A stretch of DNA of 64,000 nucleotides from Archilochus colubris (Eukaryota; Chordata; Aves; Apodiformes; Trochilidae). The stretch's first letter is position 1. Every line of letters begins with the position of its first letter. Under the pieces are notes generated by a model. The model was not told the origin of the DNA, did not search any database, and saw only the letters and a program-made list of their open reading frames with translations. The stretch covers positions 122,562,467-122,626,466 of the forward strand of contig CM041084.1 of assembly GCA_023079485.1 (NCBI GenBank). Reading direction: 5' to 3'. Shown here piece by piece: positions 24,472-35,099 of the stretch. The position numbers were made by a program, and so were the translations under genes.

Positions 24472-24539
24472 GGGGCAGCAGCGTTTAGGAGGGGCAGCAG
24501 CGTTTAGGAGGGGCAGCAGCGTTTAGGAGGGGCAGCAGT
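24472..24539 (+). repeat. Perfect 19-bp triplicate within the minisatellite
   Basis: The unit GGGGCAGCAGCGTTTAGGA occurs three times without a mismatch (24472-24490, 24491-24509, 24510-24528), followed by a partial fourth. It is more uniform than the surrounding array, which suggests a recent expansion near the island-proximal edge. Confidence 0.92.
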
Positions 24540-25178
24540 GAGGGGGGGGGTGCGATGAGGAGGGGGCAACTGTGAAGAGGGGGCAGCGGTTGGGGGGGCA
24601 GCTGTGAGGAGGGGGCAGCGGTGAGGCGGGGGGCAGAGCTAAGGAAAGGGCAGCGGTGAGGAGAGGGTAGTGCTGAGGAGGGGGGGGTAGCGCTGAGGGG
24701 GGGCAGCGGTGAGGAGGGGGCAGCTGTGAGGAGTGGACAGCGGTGGGGGAGACAGCTCAGGAGGAGGCAGCGGTGAGGGGGGCAGAGCTGAGTAGGGAGC
24801 AGCGGCAGAGGGCACCACTGAGGGGGACAGCGCTGAGGGGGGCGGGCAGCGGTGAGGAGGGGGCAGAGCTGAGGGGTGGGCAGCGCTGACGGGGGGCAAC
24901 AGTGAGGAGGGGGCAGCGGTGAGCAGCGGGCAGCTGTGAGGTGGGGGAGCGGTGAGGGGCAGCAGTGCTTAGGAGGGGCAGTGGTGGGGGGGCAGCAATG
25001 AGGAGGGGGCAGCGGTGAGAGGGGGGCACTGGTGAGGAAGGGGAGTGCTGAGGGGCAGCAGCGCTTAGGAGGGGCAGCGGTGAGGGGGGCAGAACTGAGG
25101 AGGGGGCAGCGCTACGGAGGGGGCAGCGCTGAGGGGGGGGGGGCAGCGGTGAGGAGAGAGAGCGGTGAGGGGGCCAGC

Positions 25179-25342
25179 GCTGAGGAGGGGGCAGCGGTGA
25201 GGGGGTAGGTGTGAGGAGGGGGCAGCGGTGTGAGGGGGCAGCGCTGAGGGGCGGGGCAGAGCTGAGGAGGGGGCAGCGGTGAGGGGGTAGGTGTGAGGAG
25301 GGGGCAGCGGTGTGAGGGGGCAGTGCTGAGGGGCGGGGCAGC
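25179..25342 (+). repeat. 82-bp tandem duplication within the minisatellite
   Basis: Two adjacent 82-bp blocks, starting at 25179 and 25261, are nearly identical. Each begins GCTGAGGAGGGGGCAGCGGT and contains GGGGGTAGGTGTGAGG and GCGGTGTGAGG, words not found elsewhere in the array. Only a few substitutions separate them. It is a recent segmental duplication inside the array. Confidence 0.88.
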
Positions 25343-26355
25343 GGTGAGGAGGGCAGAGCTGAGGAGGGGGCAGCGGTGAGGAGGTGGCAGCTGTAAAGAG
25401 GGGTCAGTGGTTGGGGGGGTAGCGGTGGGGAGGGGGCAGCGGTTTGGGGGGGCAGCGGTGAGCAGCGGGCAGCTGTGAGGTGGGGGAGCGGTGAGGGGCA
25501 GCAGTGCTTAGGAGGGGCAGCGGTGGGGGGGCAGCAATGAGGAAGGGGCAGAGAGTGAGATGGGGGGCAGAGCTGAGGGGGAGGCATCGATGAGGGGGGG
25601 GCAGCGGCCAGGGGGCAGCAATGACGAGGGGGCAGTGGTGAGAGGGGGGCACTGGTGAGGAAGGGGAGTGCTGCGGGACAGCAGCGCTTAGGAGGGGCAG
25701 CAGTGAGGGGGGCAGAACTGAGGAGGGGACAGCTGTGAGGAGGGGGCAGCAGTTGGGGTGGGCAGCGGTGAGGAGGGGAGCAGAACTGAGGAGGTGGCAG
25801 CTGTGAAGAGGGGTCAGCGGTTTGGGGGGGCAGCGGTGACCAGCGAGCAGCTGTGAGGTGGGGGAGCGGTGAGGGGCAGCAGTGCTTAGGAGGGGCAGCG
25901 TTGGGGGGGCAGCAATGAGAAGGGGGCAGAGAATGAGGTGGAGGGCAGAGCTGTGGAGGAGTCAGCGGTGAGGGGGGAGCAGCAATGAGGAGGGGGCAGC
26001 GGTGAGAAGGGGGCACTGGTGAGGGAGGGGAGTGCTGAGGGGCAGCAGCGCTTAGGAGGGGCAGCGGTAAGGAGGGGCAGCGCTGAGGAGGGGGAGGAGC
26101 GGTGAGGAGGGGGCAGCGGTGAAGAGGGGGCAGCGGTGAGGGGGGCAGAGCCAAGGAGGGAGCAGCGGTGGGGAGGGGGCAGCTGTGGGTGGGGCAGCAA
26201 TGAGGAGGGGGCAGCGGTGAGGGGGGGAGCAGTGAGGGGCGGCAGCGCTAAGGGTGATAGTAGCGGGTGGGGAAGGCGGGAGGGAGTTGGCAGGGCTGGA
26301 GGAGGCGGCGGGGTCGGGGGGGGTTGTAAGGGGCGGCTGCGGCGGTGAGAGAAGA

Positions 26356-28097
26356 GAGGTCGGGCAGGAATCTGGCGTAAGCAGATGGTGCTGCGAGTCC
26401 CCTCCTTCAGCGGCTGGAATGATCTAAGTCGGGGGTGTGCAGCCTCCGGGGAGGGAACTGGTGTGGATGGAGAGGCAGACAGTGAAGCTAGTGTGTAAAA
26501 CACGGTTCTTGGGCAAAGCAGAGACACAAATGCGTGGGTTGACGGGCTGAAGGGGAAGAATCCAAGTTTTGCCTGGGAATAGCAAAGGTAGTCACCATTC
26601 CCCCTCGCGAACGTGGAGGACGCCCCATTGCCCTTCAGGGTGCCGACTGCCCCCTGTATCCGTGGTCCCCAGGCTGCTGCTGCCCAGCCCTTTGCCTCCA
26701 CCTCTCTCGGACTTTCATCCCTTGCACAGATAATCCTTCCGAAAACCAGGGCAAGGAAGAAGAATGGTGAAGCTGGTCACTGCTGCAGAGTTGATGGAAA
26801 TAGGATGTCTTCTGCTGATAAACCATCTGAGCTGGAAACGTGGAGCTGCGCCTATGATTCACTATTCCTCTGCTGTCGACTGCAAGGAACTGTCAGGTCC
26901 CTGCACCCATACAAAAGATGGCAATTTGCCATTGACGGAGGTTAATCCTCCAGCTCATATGGCAGAAGGGCATGTTGTGGAGTTAGAGTGTTCATCAAGC
27001 ATGCTAATGCTCATGCAGTAACATAAATTAATTCAGCTGATGGGATGAGTGTCCTGTCTTTGCTTTTAACACAACCTGCAAAATTATGTCGCACTTGTTC
27101 TTAATTTATCCTCCTTCAGCATATATTAATCACATTTCAGGTTTCAGTGCCATGGTTGTGTGGGTTTTTTTGCAGAATGCCTCTCAGTGCATGAGGTGGA
27201 TGATGCTCTGGGGATGAGCTGTAGCCGGGTACTGAAAGGGGTAATGTTATCTGGTCATGTCCTGTTTCAGTTTTACAGACGTGACATGAGGGAGGTCTAA
27301 GGGAGACAGGATGGTCTCAGGAGCAAGGTAGGTAACCATCACTTGGCAGATCTGCAGTCTCTGCCAGTGTGACAGAGCTGTTAACACAATGCTGGGCAGC
27401 AACTTCAGCACCAGCACACTGGCAGCTGCAGCTGTGAGCTCCATGGCTTGGGCACCCAACCTGAGCTGTCACAGCTACAGCTGAGATCAGCAGACTTATA
27501 TTCCCAATAAAGAGAGTGCAAAAAATGCTTAATACACCAAAGAAGTAAGCAAGCCAAAATCTGTAGGTATCAGAGTGAGAATTTGAAATGCTGTGTCCTC
27601 TGTTCATATTCTTTACCAGCTTTATGGTTTAGTTCAGTGAGCATTTCCTCTGGTACCAAAGCTGGATTCTGTTTCCCCACATCACATTTTCCCAAGTGCT
27701 GTTGTTCCTGCCCCTGCATGGCAGCTGCCAGCTCCCCAGATGCACCTGTATGGCCGTGCAGGTGATTCACAGGGCAACCTCATCAATCACTGCATCAACG
27801 CTGCTAGGGAGACAGTGGACTGTGCTGCAGGACTGGGCAGCTGGAGGTGGGGGCTGAGAGAAAGGGAACATCTTCCAGCTGCTTCTGCCATGGGAGAAAA
27901 ATTTCAGTGCCTACACCCTAAGTCCTCCATGGCTTGAGTGGTAATGATGGTGTGAAAACCTGCCCCTCACTTCTGCAAGACATGCAGCAACATTTGCATT
28001 AACGTGGGTAACTCTGCCAGCTGAGCCTCTGACACATCAGTGAATAATTCTCTGCGCTGAGCAGAGCTGGGGCAACATTTGGCGTAGAAGGACACAC
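26356..28097. other. Moderately GC-rich unique DNA, no gene recognised
   Basis: This follows the minisatellite and keeps a raised GC content to about 26760, then falls. Open frames (26613-26945 plus, 110 codons; 27317-27607 minus; 27740-27937 plus) have no recognisable domain. If the CpG island is a promoter firing to the right, the 26360-26780 segment would be part of a first exon or first intron. GGCGTAAGCA at about 26375 and GCGGTGAGAG at about 26343 are donor-like but unproven. Confidence 0.45.
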
Positions 28098-28701
28098 AGG
28101 CCAATGGCATCCTGGCCTGTATCAGGAACAGCGTGGCCAGCAGGTCCAAGGAAGTGATTCTGCCCCTGTACTCAGCATTGGTGAGGCCACACCTCAAGTA
28201 CTGTGTCCAGTTCTGGGCCCCTCAGTTTAGGAAGGATAGCGAGGTCCTGGAGCAGGTCCAAAGGAGGGCAACTGGGCTGGTGAAATGACTCAAGCACAGA
28301 CCCTGTGAGGAAGGGCTGAGGGAGATGAGGCTGTTCAGCCTGAAGAAGAGGCGGCTCAGGGGAGACCTCATCACTCTCTACAACTCCCTGAAAGGAGGGT
28401 GTAGCCGGGTGGGGGTTGGTCTCTTTTCCCAGATGACATTCAACAAGACAAGAGGGCACGGTCTTAAGTTGTGCCAGGGGAAGTTTAGGTTGGATATTAG
28501 AAAGAATTTCTTTACGGAGCGAGTGATCAGGCATTGGAATGGGCTGCCCACTGAAGTAGTGGATTCTCCGTCCCTGGAGATATTTAAAAAGAGACTGGAT
28601 GTGGCACTCAGTGCCATGGTCTAGCAACCGCAACGGTGGTCCAAGGGTTGAACTCGATCTCTGAGGTCCCTTCCAACCCAGCCAATTCTATGATTCTATG
28701 A
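28098..28701 (+). mobile_element. CR1 LINE, 5'-truncated, 3' end intact (copy 2)
   Basis: A second CR1 3' fragment in the same orientation and subfamily as copy 1, roughly 94% identical by eye. It begins about 20 bases further into the element and ends in the (ATTCTATG) octamer at 28685-28701. The 3' UTR word CAACCGCAACGGTGG is shared. Unlike copy 1 it keeps the normal G-rich spacer (GGGTGGGGGTTGG) in place of the 11-bp triplication. It is a dead, 5'-truncated insertion. Confidence 0.96.
28100..28624 (+). pseudogene. CR1 ORF2 C-terminal remnant with premature stop (copy 2)
   Basis: One continuous frame encodes the C-terminal part of CR1 ORF2. [17 protein letters not shown] comes first, then [15 protein letters not shown] and [12 protein letters not shown] at 28286-28288 falls where copy 1 still has a glycine codon. 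The same frame then reopens (28325-28624) through [40 protein letters not shown] and [14 protein letters not shown] and ends LSAMV-TAG. The RT core is absent by truncation. Copies 1 and 2 thus carry different inactivating changes, so they did not arise by duplication of one already broken copy in that respect. Confidence 0.93.
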
Positions 28702-31700
28702 AATCAAATTATTGACCAGGTGCTCACCAAGTGGCCACGGGCTGTTCTGCTCACCAAAAGATTGCCAGAATCCTACAGGAAAAAAAACAAAACAAAACCC
28801 ACCCTAGGATATCACATAATTAAAGACTACATCCTTGCACAGTTGTGCAAGGGGTTAAGCAAAGGGCGGAGCTCTTAACCCACCACTTGCCTAAAACACT
28901 AATTTCCTTTGAGATATTATGGGTATCCAAAAATACCTCTCTTCCCATTCGGATCTGGTCAGGAGGGGGCTGTTCTCCATTTCAACCTGCCTGTGACAGC
29001 TGGGAGGGTCCTGCCTGCTGCTGAGGCGGCCCAGCCCACCACAGCCCGACCCGGGAGGGAAAGGGGGGCTGCTGCATTGGTTTCCTCTCCCTGTAAATAG
29101 TGTGTGAGCTGAGAGCTGTGCGGGTGGAGGGGAGGCAGCCTGTGGGCCCCAGGGAAAGGCAGGCTCTGGGATACATTATTGATTTGCTGAAGGAGACTCT
29201 TGCCGGAGGGCAGAGAGGAAGAGGGCAGCTGGGCCCTGCTGGAGCCCCAGCAGAGATCAATACTCTTCAGCAGCCCAGGGAGAAGGCACTGAGGAAGCCA
29301 GATGTTAGGAGGGAAGAAGCATTCTTTGTTTGGTTTGTCTTACAGAGAAAAAAAAAATAAAAAGAGCTAAGGAAACAGGTTTAAGGTTTCTGGATACAGA
29401 GTACAGAAGTAGAAGTATAGTAGAGAGAGAAGTAGAAAGTATAGTAAAAATACTCTCTATTTACAGAGTAGCACAGCCCATCCAGCAGTAACAGTTATTT
29501 GAAAGACTTTTTTGAGGCTGTCTTATAGCTGAGGAAATGATGACTGGTAAGGGTGGGGAATCTAGGGAGTATAATGCATGTTTGTTGGTTCACTTTTGGT
29601 TTGAAATAAGGGCAGCTTCAGGGACAAGTGGCCAAGTTCCCAAGCCAGTATTTTGTGGTTTTACAATCACACTTTCAAAAATGTTTTCTCCTTCCTGTTG
29701 CTGTGCAGAAGATCCACCAAAATAGCCCTGAAAATTGCTGGCACACCAGGCAAAAGAAAAAAATAAATTCCTAATAGCATCTGTTTCGCAGTTTCTATGA
29801 CACACAACACTGGGGGACCAATAGGGTTGAAATACAAATGTGTTTTCTATTGTTTTTAATTTGACACTGACTCTTTAAGAACATAACATTGTCTTCAGAA
29901 TTTATTTTATATATCCCAGTAAGTAAGGGTTAGGCTGCCAGGCGTGGTTACTTTGGGGTTTTTTCAGTTGTTCCTGAAATCATGGTCTAAAAACTCCTAA
30001 AATGCGGATTGTGCTGTTGTATGGTTTTGGAAGGGATTGTTCATTGTGTCTTCAGAGCACTCCATACTCTGCTTCACTGTAGCACATTTCCTTCAAGTCT
30101 GCATTTGAAGAAATCAAATTTCATAACTTCGTTCTCTTTAATAATTATGAGTACTTCCCCCCACACTCCCCTTTTTTGGGGGGATGATAGAATAACTATA
30201 ATAATAATAATAATAATCCACTACACAGTGCACAAGTGGTTAGTGCTATGTGCCTGTTCATGCTGACAGCATGCCTCTTGGGATGGCTTTGGTCCATGCA
30301 GCCAGTACTCCTCAGGCAATGCTCAGGCACAAGCCAGGAACCATCCCCAGGGAAAAGGAGAATGCTGGCTCTTGGACACAACCCAAGCAGTGTCACTGCC
30401 CATTGGAGTCCAATGACAGGCATTCAACCTGTTCAGGTTGCCAATACAGACATAACTGAAATGAAATATAGAGGAGGTAATTCCCTGTTTCCAAGCGGAA
30501 GGCTGAAAAACAAACTGAGGTCAAGCAGCCAGCGGAAGAAATGGAAGATCTTGGGTTACAATACAAATCTTTTTACTAAGATACAAATTCACAATGTTGA
30601 TGTTTGAGGTTTTAATAATTGGGTAACTGCTATGAAGTGCTGCCACAAATCTCGGCTTCATTAAGTACTTGGGTGTCCTACACCTTTCCCATGTAATAGT
30701 TCTGGTCCTACACAGGATCTTCTAGGAGCAGCTGAAGCTGGTGGAACATGTGGGGAGCATGGATCTGCTTGCCCCATTTCTTTATTGAATGGATAGTGAT
30801 TTAAATAAAAAATGTAGATTTGCATCACATACATCAGAGTACTCTTGTCAGAAAAATGGGCATTTCTTCTAGGATGTGGAATATGAGGCACAAGGTAAAG
30901 GGGGAAAAGAAGCTGGATAAAATTTGTGTTTTCTTCTCCTTCTAGAAGTCTGTAACCTCTGGCAGCGAGTGTTGTGTCAGCTGGGTGTGTTCATGCCTCA
31001 GACGTTGCCAGTAAGCCTGCCAGCATTTGTCTCTGAGGTACCAACATCAATTTGAAAGAGAAGGGAAATGTCAGGAACCTGTTTCCTACAGCATGCTACT
31101 TCAGCTACTCAGCCACTAAACTTCAGGATACAAGAATTTCATCTTCTCTTCCTTCCCCAAGCTCCAAACACCCTGGGTTCTTGCTAAATAGTGTCTGTGG
31201 TCATCTATTTAGGTTACTTGCAAAGTTTCCACTTACCACAGTAATTTCATAGGAATGAATGTTTCTTCAGTGCTAGAGAATATGGCTTTGTGATAATAAG
31301 AGCAGGAATAGAGAATGGAAAAAAGACCAGAGGAAAGTAGAAGCCTTGCCTAGTACTGCCCTTTTACCAAACAGCTTGAGTAGAGAATCAGGAAAAAGCC
31401 AGGCAGGACCTCACCCCAAGCTAACAGCTCAGCTAAGGCAGAAAACAATTACTGACAGTTTCACAGGGTTAATACCACATTCAGGGTTGGGTGATATTTG
31501 TTAAGGCAAGAAGGCTGTCTATGCACTTAACTCCAAACACTTCTAATTTGTCTGATTCACAGGTTGCCACATTTGAACACAGTAAAGTCCAGTTAAGCTT
31601 GGAAATAGAATAAGGAGACCCACATGGACCTCAAAACTGTCTGCCTTAAAAAAAAACAGCAAATGAAAGTCCTCACTTCTAAATCAGCTTCTGCTTTAAA

Positions 31701-32844
31701 ATCTCTGAGGTTTTGCTCCTCTCTCCTCCTGTCAGGCTGTGTTAATACCTGGAGAGTTTAAGTCACAGAGACTTCACTGGAGTGTCTTGCTGACTTGAAG
31801 CTTCCTCAAAAGAGCAGTTTCCCTGAAATGGCTGTCTGTAGAAAAGCAGGTGGGTTATGCAGTTGATAAACCTTTAAAATCAAGTAACCAACTTACCTGC
31901 TACATACTTGAGCCACCTCTTTTTTAACTTAGCAAAGATACAGATATTAAGGAAAAGTCTATACACGTGCATGTGACAGAGTAGAGCTATTTCCAGCAGA
32001 AAGTTGGATGTGTGTGGAATCAGGATGTGCTGATCCAGACTTGCACAGATAATGTGCTGAATTCGTATAGTTCTTTGTCTTATCAGTTCAAAATTTCCAA
32101 AGCTGCCTCTGAGATTTAGGTGTTCACTTTTCAGTTGTACCAAGGTGCTTAAATACAGTAATTGTGGAGGCACAAAGATAAGAGCTAAGTCACTTTGAGA
32201 AACACCTTTTTTCACCAAAAGTGATAACTCTCTGTGCTCCTAGCTGCACGGAAGTGTCCATTGTGCACCATTGCAGTGAGAGAGGTGTTCTTGAACAAAC
32301 ATTTTGAAATGTTTGTTGATCCCACCCTTTATCCTGCAGGAGGGCCATCCTGGCTCAACCCAAACAAATCTGCAGTTCTTCTGAAATCAGCTGTCCCTGC
32401 TTTTGCATTCTTAAATGGAAGACTTTCTGTGCTTGGTGTTGTAATTGTCAAAAGCCTCTGACCTACTGAAGTCTATAGCCACATAATTGTGCATTTCTCT
32501 TTTACAGTCTTTCATCAGAACTGTGGAATAAAAAAAAATGGTTAAATTTTACCCAGACATTTTCAGCAGTCCAACTAGGAGAACAGTAGAAAAAATCTGC
32601 ATGTAAACTTAAATGAAATCTTACAAAAATTCAGGTGATTTTTTTGTATACCATATTTTTAAAGGTAGCTAAAAATAAACTTAATCTTTGGAATTTCACA
32701 TGAAAACCACTTCTAAAAGAAAACATCCCCAATTCTCCTTTTTTTTTTACTTCCGAGTGTGCTTGCCACAGCTTGCGTTTTGTGCGGTGAAATTGGTGTC
32801 TTAAGTGCTGAATTGAAATAAACAGTGATTAAACTTGTCCTTTA
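28702..32844. other. Unique DNA, no gene recognised
   Basis: Mixed-composition unique DNA. Slightly GC-richer patches at 28960-29300 and 30240-30430 contain overlapping frames (29100-29360 and 30236-30607 plus, 28982-29260 minus) without motifs. An imperfect direct repeat around AGAAGTAGAAGTATAGTA lies at 29405-29446, and (TAA)n lies at 30199-30217. The minus frame 31880-32218 (112 codons) has no recognised domain. Confidence 0.55.
30199..30217. repeat. (TAA)n microsatellite
   Basis: About six TAA units in AT-rich DNA. It is a simple repeat. Confidence 0.85.
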
Positions 32845-32930
32845 TCTTTTTTTTCTTTTTCTTTCTTTTTTTTTTTTTTTCCTTTTTCTTTTTTTTTCTC
32901 TTTTTTCTTTTTCTTTCTTTTTTTTTTCCT
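32845..32930. repeat. 86-nt pure polypyrimidine tract
   Basis: Eighty-six consecutive pyrimidines, mostly T with interspersed C. The word CTTTTTCTTTC occurs twice, so the tract is partly repeated and partly mirror-symmetric. Such tracts can form intramolecular triplex (H-DNA) and are slippage-prone. The minus-strand frame 32801-33037 through it reads a lysine-rich run and is an artefact of the tract. Confidence 0.9.
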
Positions 32931-35099
32931 TGCTTCTTACTTTTCAGGCCCAAGTTGATACCTCCTCTCCTATAGAGAAATAGCACTCGTTTACAATACA
33001 TGACCAAGCCCCTTGGAACAGCCCACGTTGTAGACACGTGTAACCTCTCCAGTCCCTCTCTTAAAATGGGCTCAACTTCTCAAACTGTTTCTATCAAGTC
33101 CTATGATGTGTAAAGGGGAGTGGCAGAGAAGATGTGAATGTGGCAGAAGAATGAGCTGTAGTGTAGCCAAGAGGTATAGAGGATGCCCAAAGGAGTACAG
33201 AAAGGCTGAAGAAAGGCAAAGGCAGAAGATTTTAAGACACTTTCAGGAAAGCACTTGAGTGTCTGTTTTGCAGTGCTGTGCTCTGTCACAGTGCTTTACA
33301 CACTTTAGCAGGAAGACCTGTAAAAAAAGTCTTGGCCTCCACCCCACTCATTTATGTTACCACCTAAGCCAAACATTTAACTGGCTTCCCCACCATTTTT
33401 TTTACCCCTCCATTGGGAAGTTCCTCTTCTCCCTCCTTTTTTTCTCCATGCAAGATGCTCATTAGCCATTTTTTACTTTCTAGTCCTTTTCCCACCTATG
33501 CCAGGGACTGTCTTATCTTTAGAAAATACTAATGTTGAAATTCTTCCAGTTTTGAAGCCTTTCTTATTACATTTCCCTCAACTATGCATTGCTAGATCAA
33601 AGAAGCAGAAATAATTGTCAGCTTTAGATAAAGCATCTCCACTGCATCTAAGCACAGCTTTATGATAAGAACAGACTATCTTATCTTTTGTCTGCTCTTT
33701 CCTGGTGGCTGCTGTCCCTTACAAGCCCATTCTTCAATTTCCAACCACAGCTTGTGCCAAAAGTAGGATCCAGCTATTGAAGTCTTATGAGGTGCATTAG
33801 AAGGATACTGAAGTTCATCTTCACAGCAGGGCAAGCAGCACCAGCCTTTCAAAAAGTAGGATCAACAAAAGGGTGCCTTGTCTTACACCTCTCCAGAGCA
33901 AAAGGAGATTTGCACAAAGACGTGAATTATACTCATATGGATAGCACAAATAGTTCTCAGGGCATCCTCTGAGTAATAATTGTGATTACCTCATCAAACA
34001 AGACAATTACCTGGGACATCACTTCCAAGTCCTGGTAATGTGTACCACCACTTGCCATCTAACAACATACTTTGCCTTCCATATAGATTTAATTCATTAA
34101 ATCAAAATGTGTTTTAACAGAGACAGATCAAAGAAGTTGCTACCAGACATTTTTGTGAGATTTTTAAAATCTGGTTTTAAATCAGGAACTAAGTGACACA
34201 AAACAGTCTGGTGACCTCTCTTCAGAAATTGTCATTTGCTCAGTTTACAGGGCAGAATTCCCTGCCTGCTGTAACCTGACAGGGAAAGACTATAATATCC
34301 TCAGAATCAGTTTACATACATGCTGCCCTTCACTGTTCCAGAATCAAGCTGGTTTAAGCAAGCCATGTTTCCTCTCTATTCAAGACACAGCCTTCCCACA
34401 CCTGGGAGGTTTCTTGTGAAGGAAGAGTTTTGATCTGCACTTGCTGCAGTCTGAACAGTGCCAGTTTGAAGTGGTTCTGTGGTGTTGGACACAACCTGCC
34501 AGTCCTTTGATCTAGTCACAGCACCCTGTTTTTTTAGTGGAGAACACCCTTCAACCTCACACATATTCCACCACCCCAGCAACAAGCCCTACAGGCTGCT
34601 GTGGTTGGGTAAGTGGGGACCATACCTGTCTTGCTCACCTGGGAATGCCTTGTCAGGTGAGGGCAGCATGAAGACACTCCAGGAGGTTGTCCCTGTGCAT
34701 ACGGTGTCAATGTTCAAAGAAAATGTATGCCCAATCCTAGCTTTGTGAGAGAGAAGGGTTCTTCCTAGCAGGGCATGTTATAGGAGACATCTTCCACTCT
34801 ACTGCTTGACTGCACAGTCCAGCACTGGGGCAGAGCTTTGTTGCAAGTTATGATTTGTAGAAACTTCTGCTTCAGCTGACCTTAGTGAAAGTTGCAGGGG
34901 TTTTGCTGAACAAGTGAGAAATCAGAACATTAAAATTCTAATATTGCAGTGCTATGTTTTTGTCTCAAGTTTAGGATAAAGACTGAAAAAATGCAAAATA
35001 CAACTATCACCACAACCCCAATTAACTATTTAGAAACGTCCTCACGTCTTTTTTACATTTTCAGATTAAAAACAATTTCACAATTTTGTTCCACATGGT
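32931..35099. other. Unique DNA, no gene recognised
   Basis: No transposon or RNA gene is visible. Frames such as 33259-33465 and 34479-34748 (plus) and 33101-33289 and 34376-34585 (minus) are short and featureless. The patch 34400-34700 is somewhat GC-richer but has no recognisable protein. Confidence 0.55.

Larger units (their letters stand above)
24385..26355 (+). repeat. G-rich minisatellite with higher-order repeats
   Basis: Nearly 2 kb of tandemly arranged, variable units of roughly 14-20 bp, built on the core GGGGGCAGCGGTGAGG. Units differ by G-run length and by small exchanges (AGAGCTGAGG, AGCGCTGAGG, AGCTGTGAGG). The plus strand is very G-rich and C is almost confined to GCAGC or GCGC, so G-quadruplex and R-loop formation are plausible. 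Longer blocks are themselves repeated: a segment of about 200 bp recurs from 24913, 25452 and 25830, and an 82-bp block is duplicated in tandem at 25179-25342. It directly follows the CpG island. The minus-strand frames through it (24757-26154, 25886-26701, 25404-25652) give Pro/Ser/Leu/Cys low-complexity products and are repeat artefacts. Confidence 0.95.

Noticed and set aside
24385..26355. CRISPR array or telomeric repeat
   Set aside because: The units are short, contiguous and degenerate, without unique spacers, and the TTAGGA words are not TTAGGG arrays.
32801..33037. Lysine-rich minus-strand frame
   Set aside because: The lysine run is only the translation of the polypyrimidine tract at 32845-32930.
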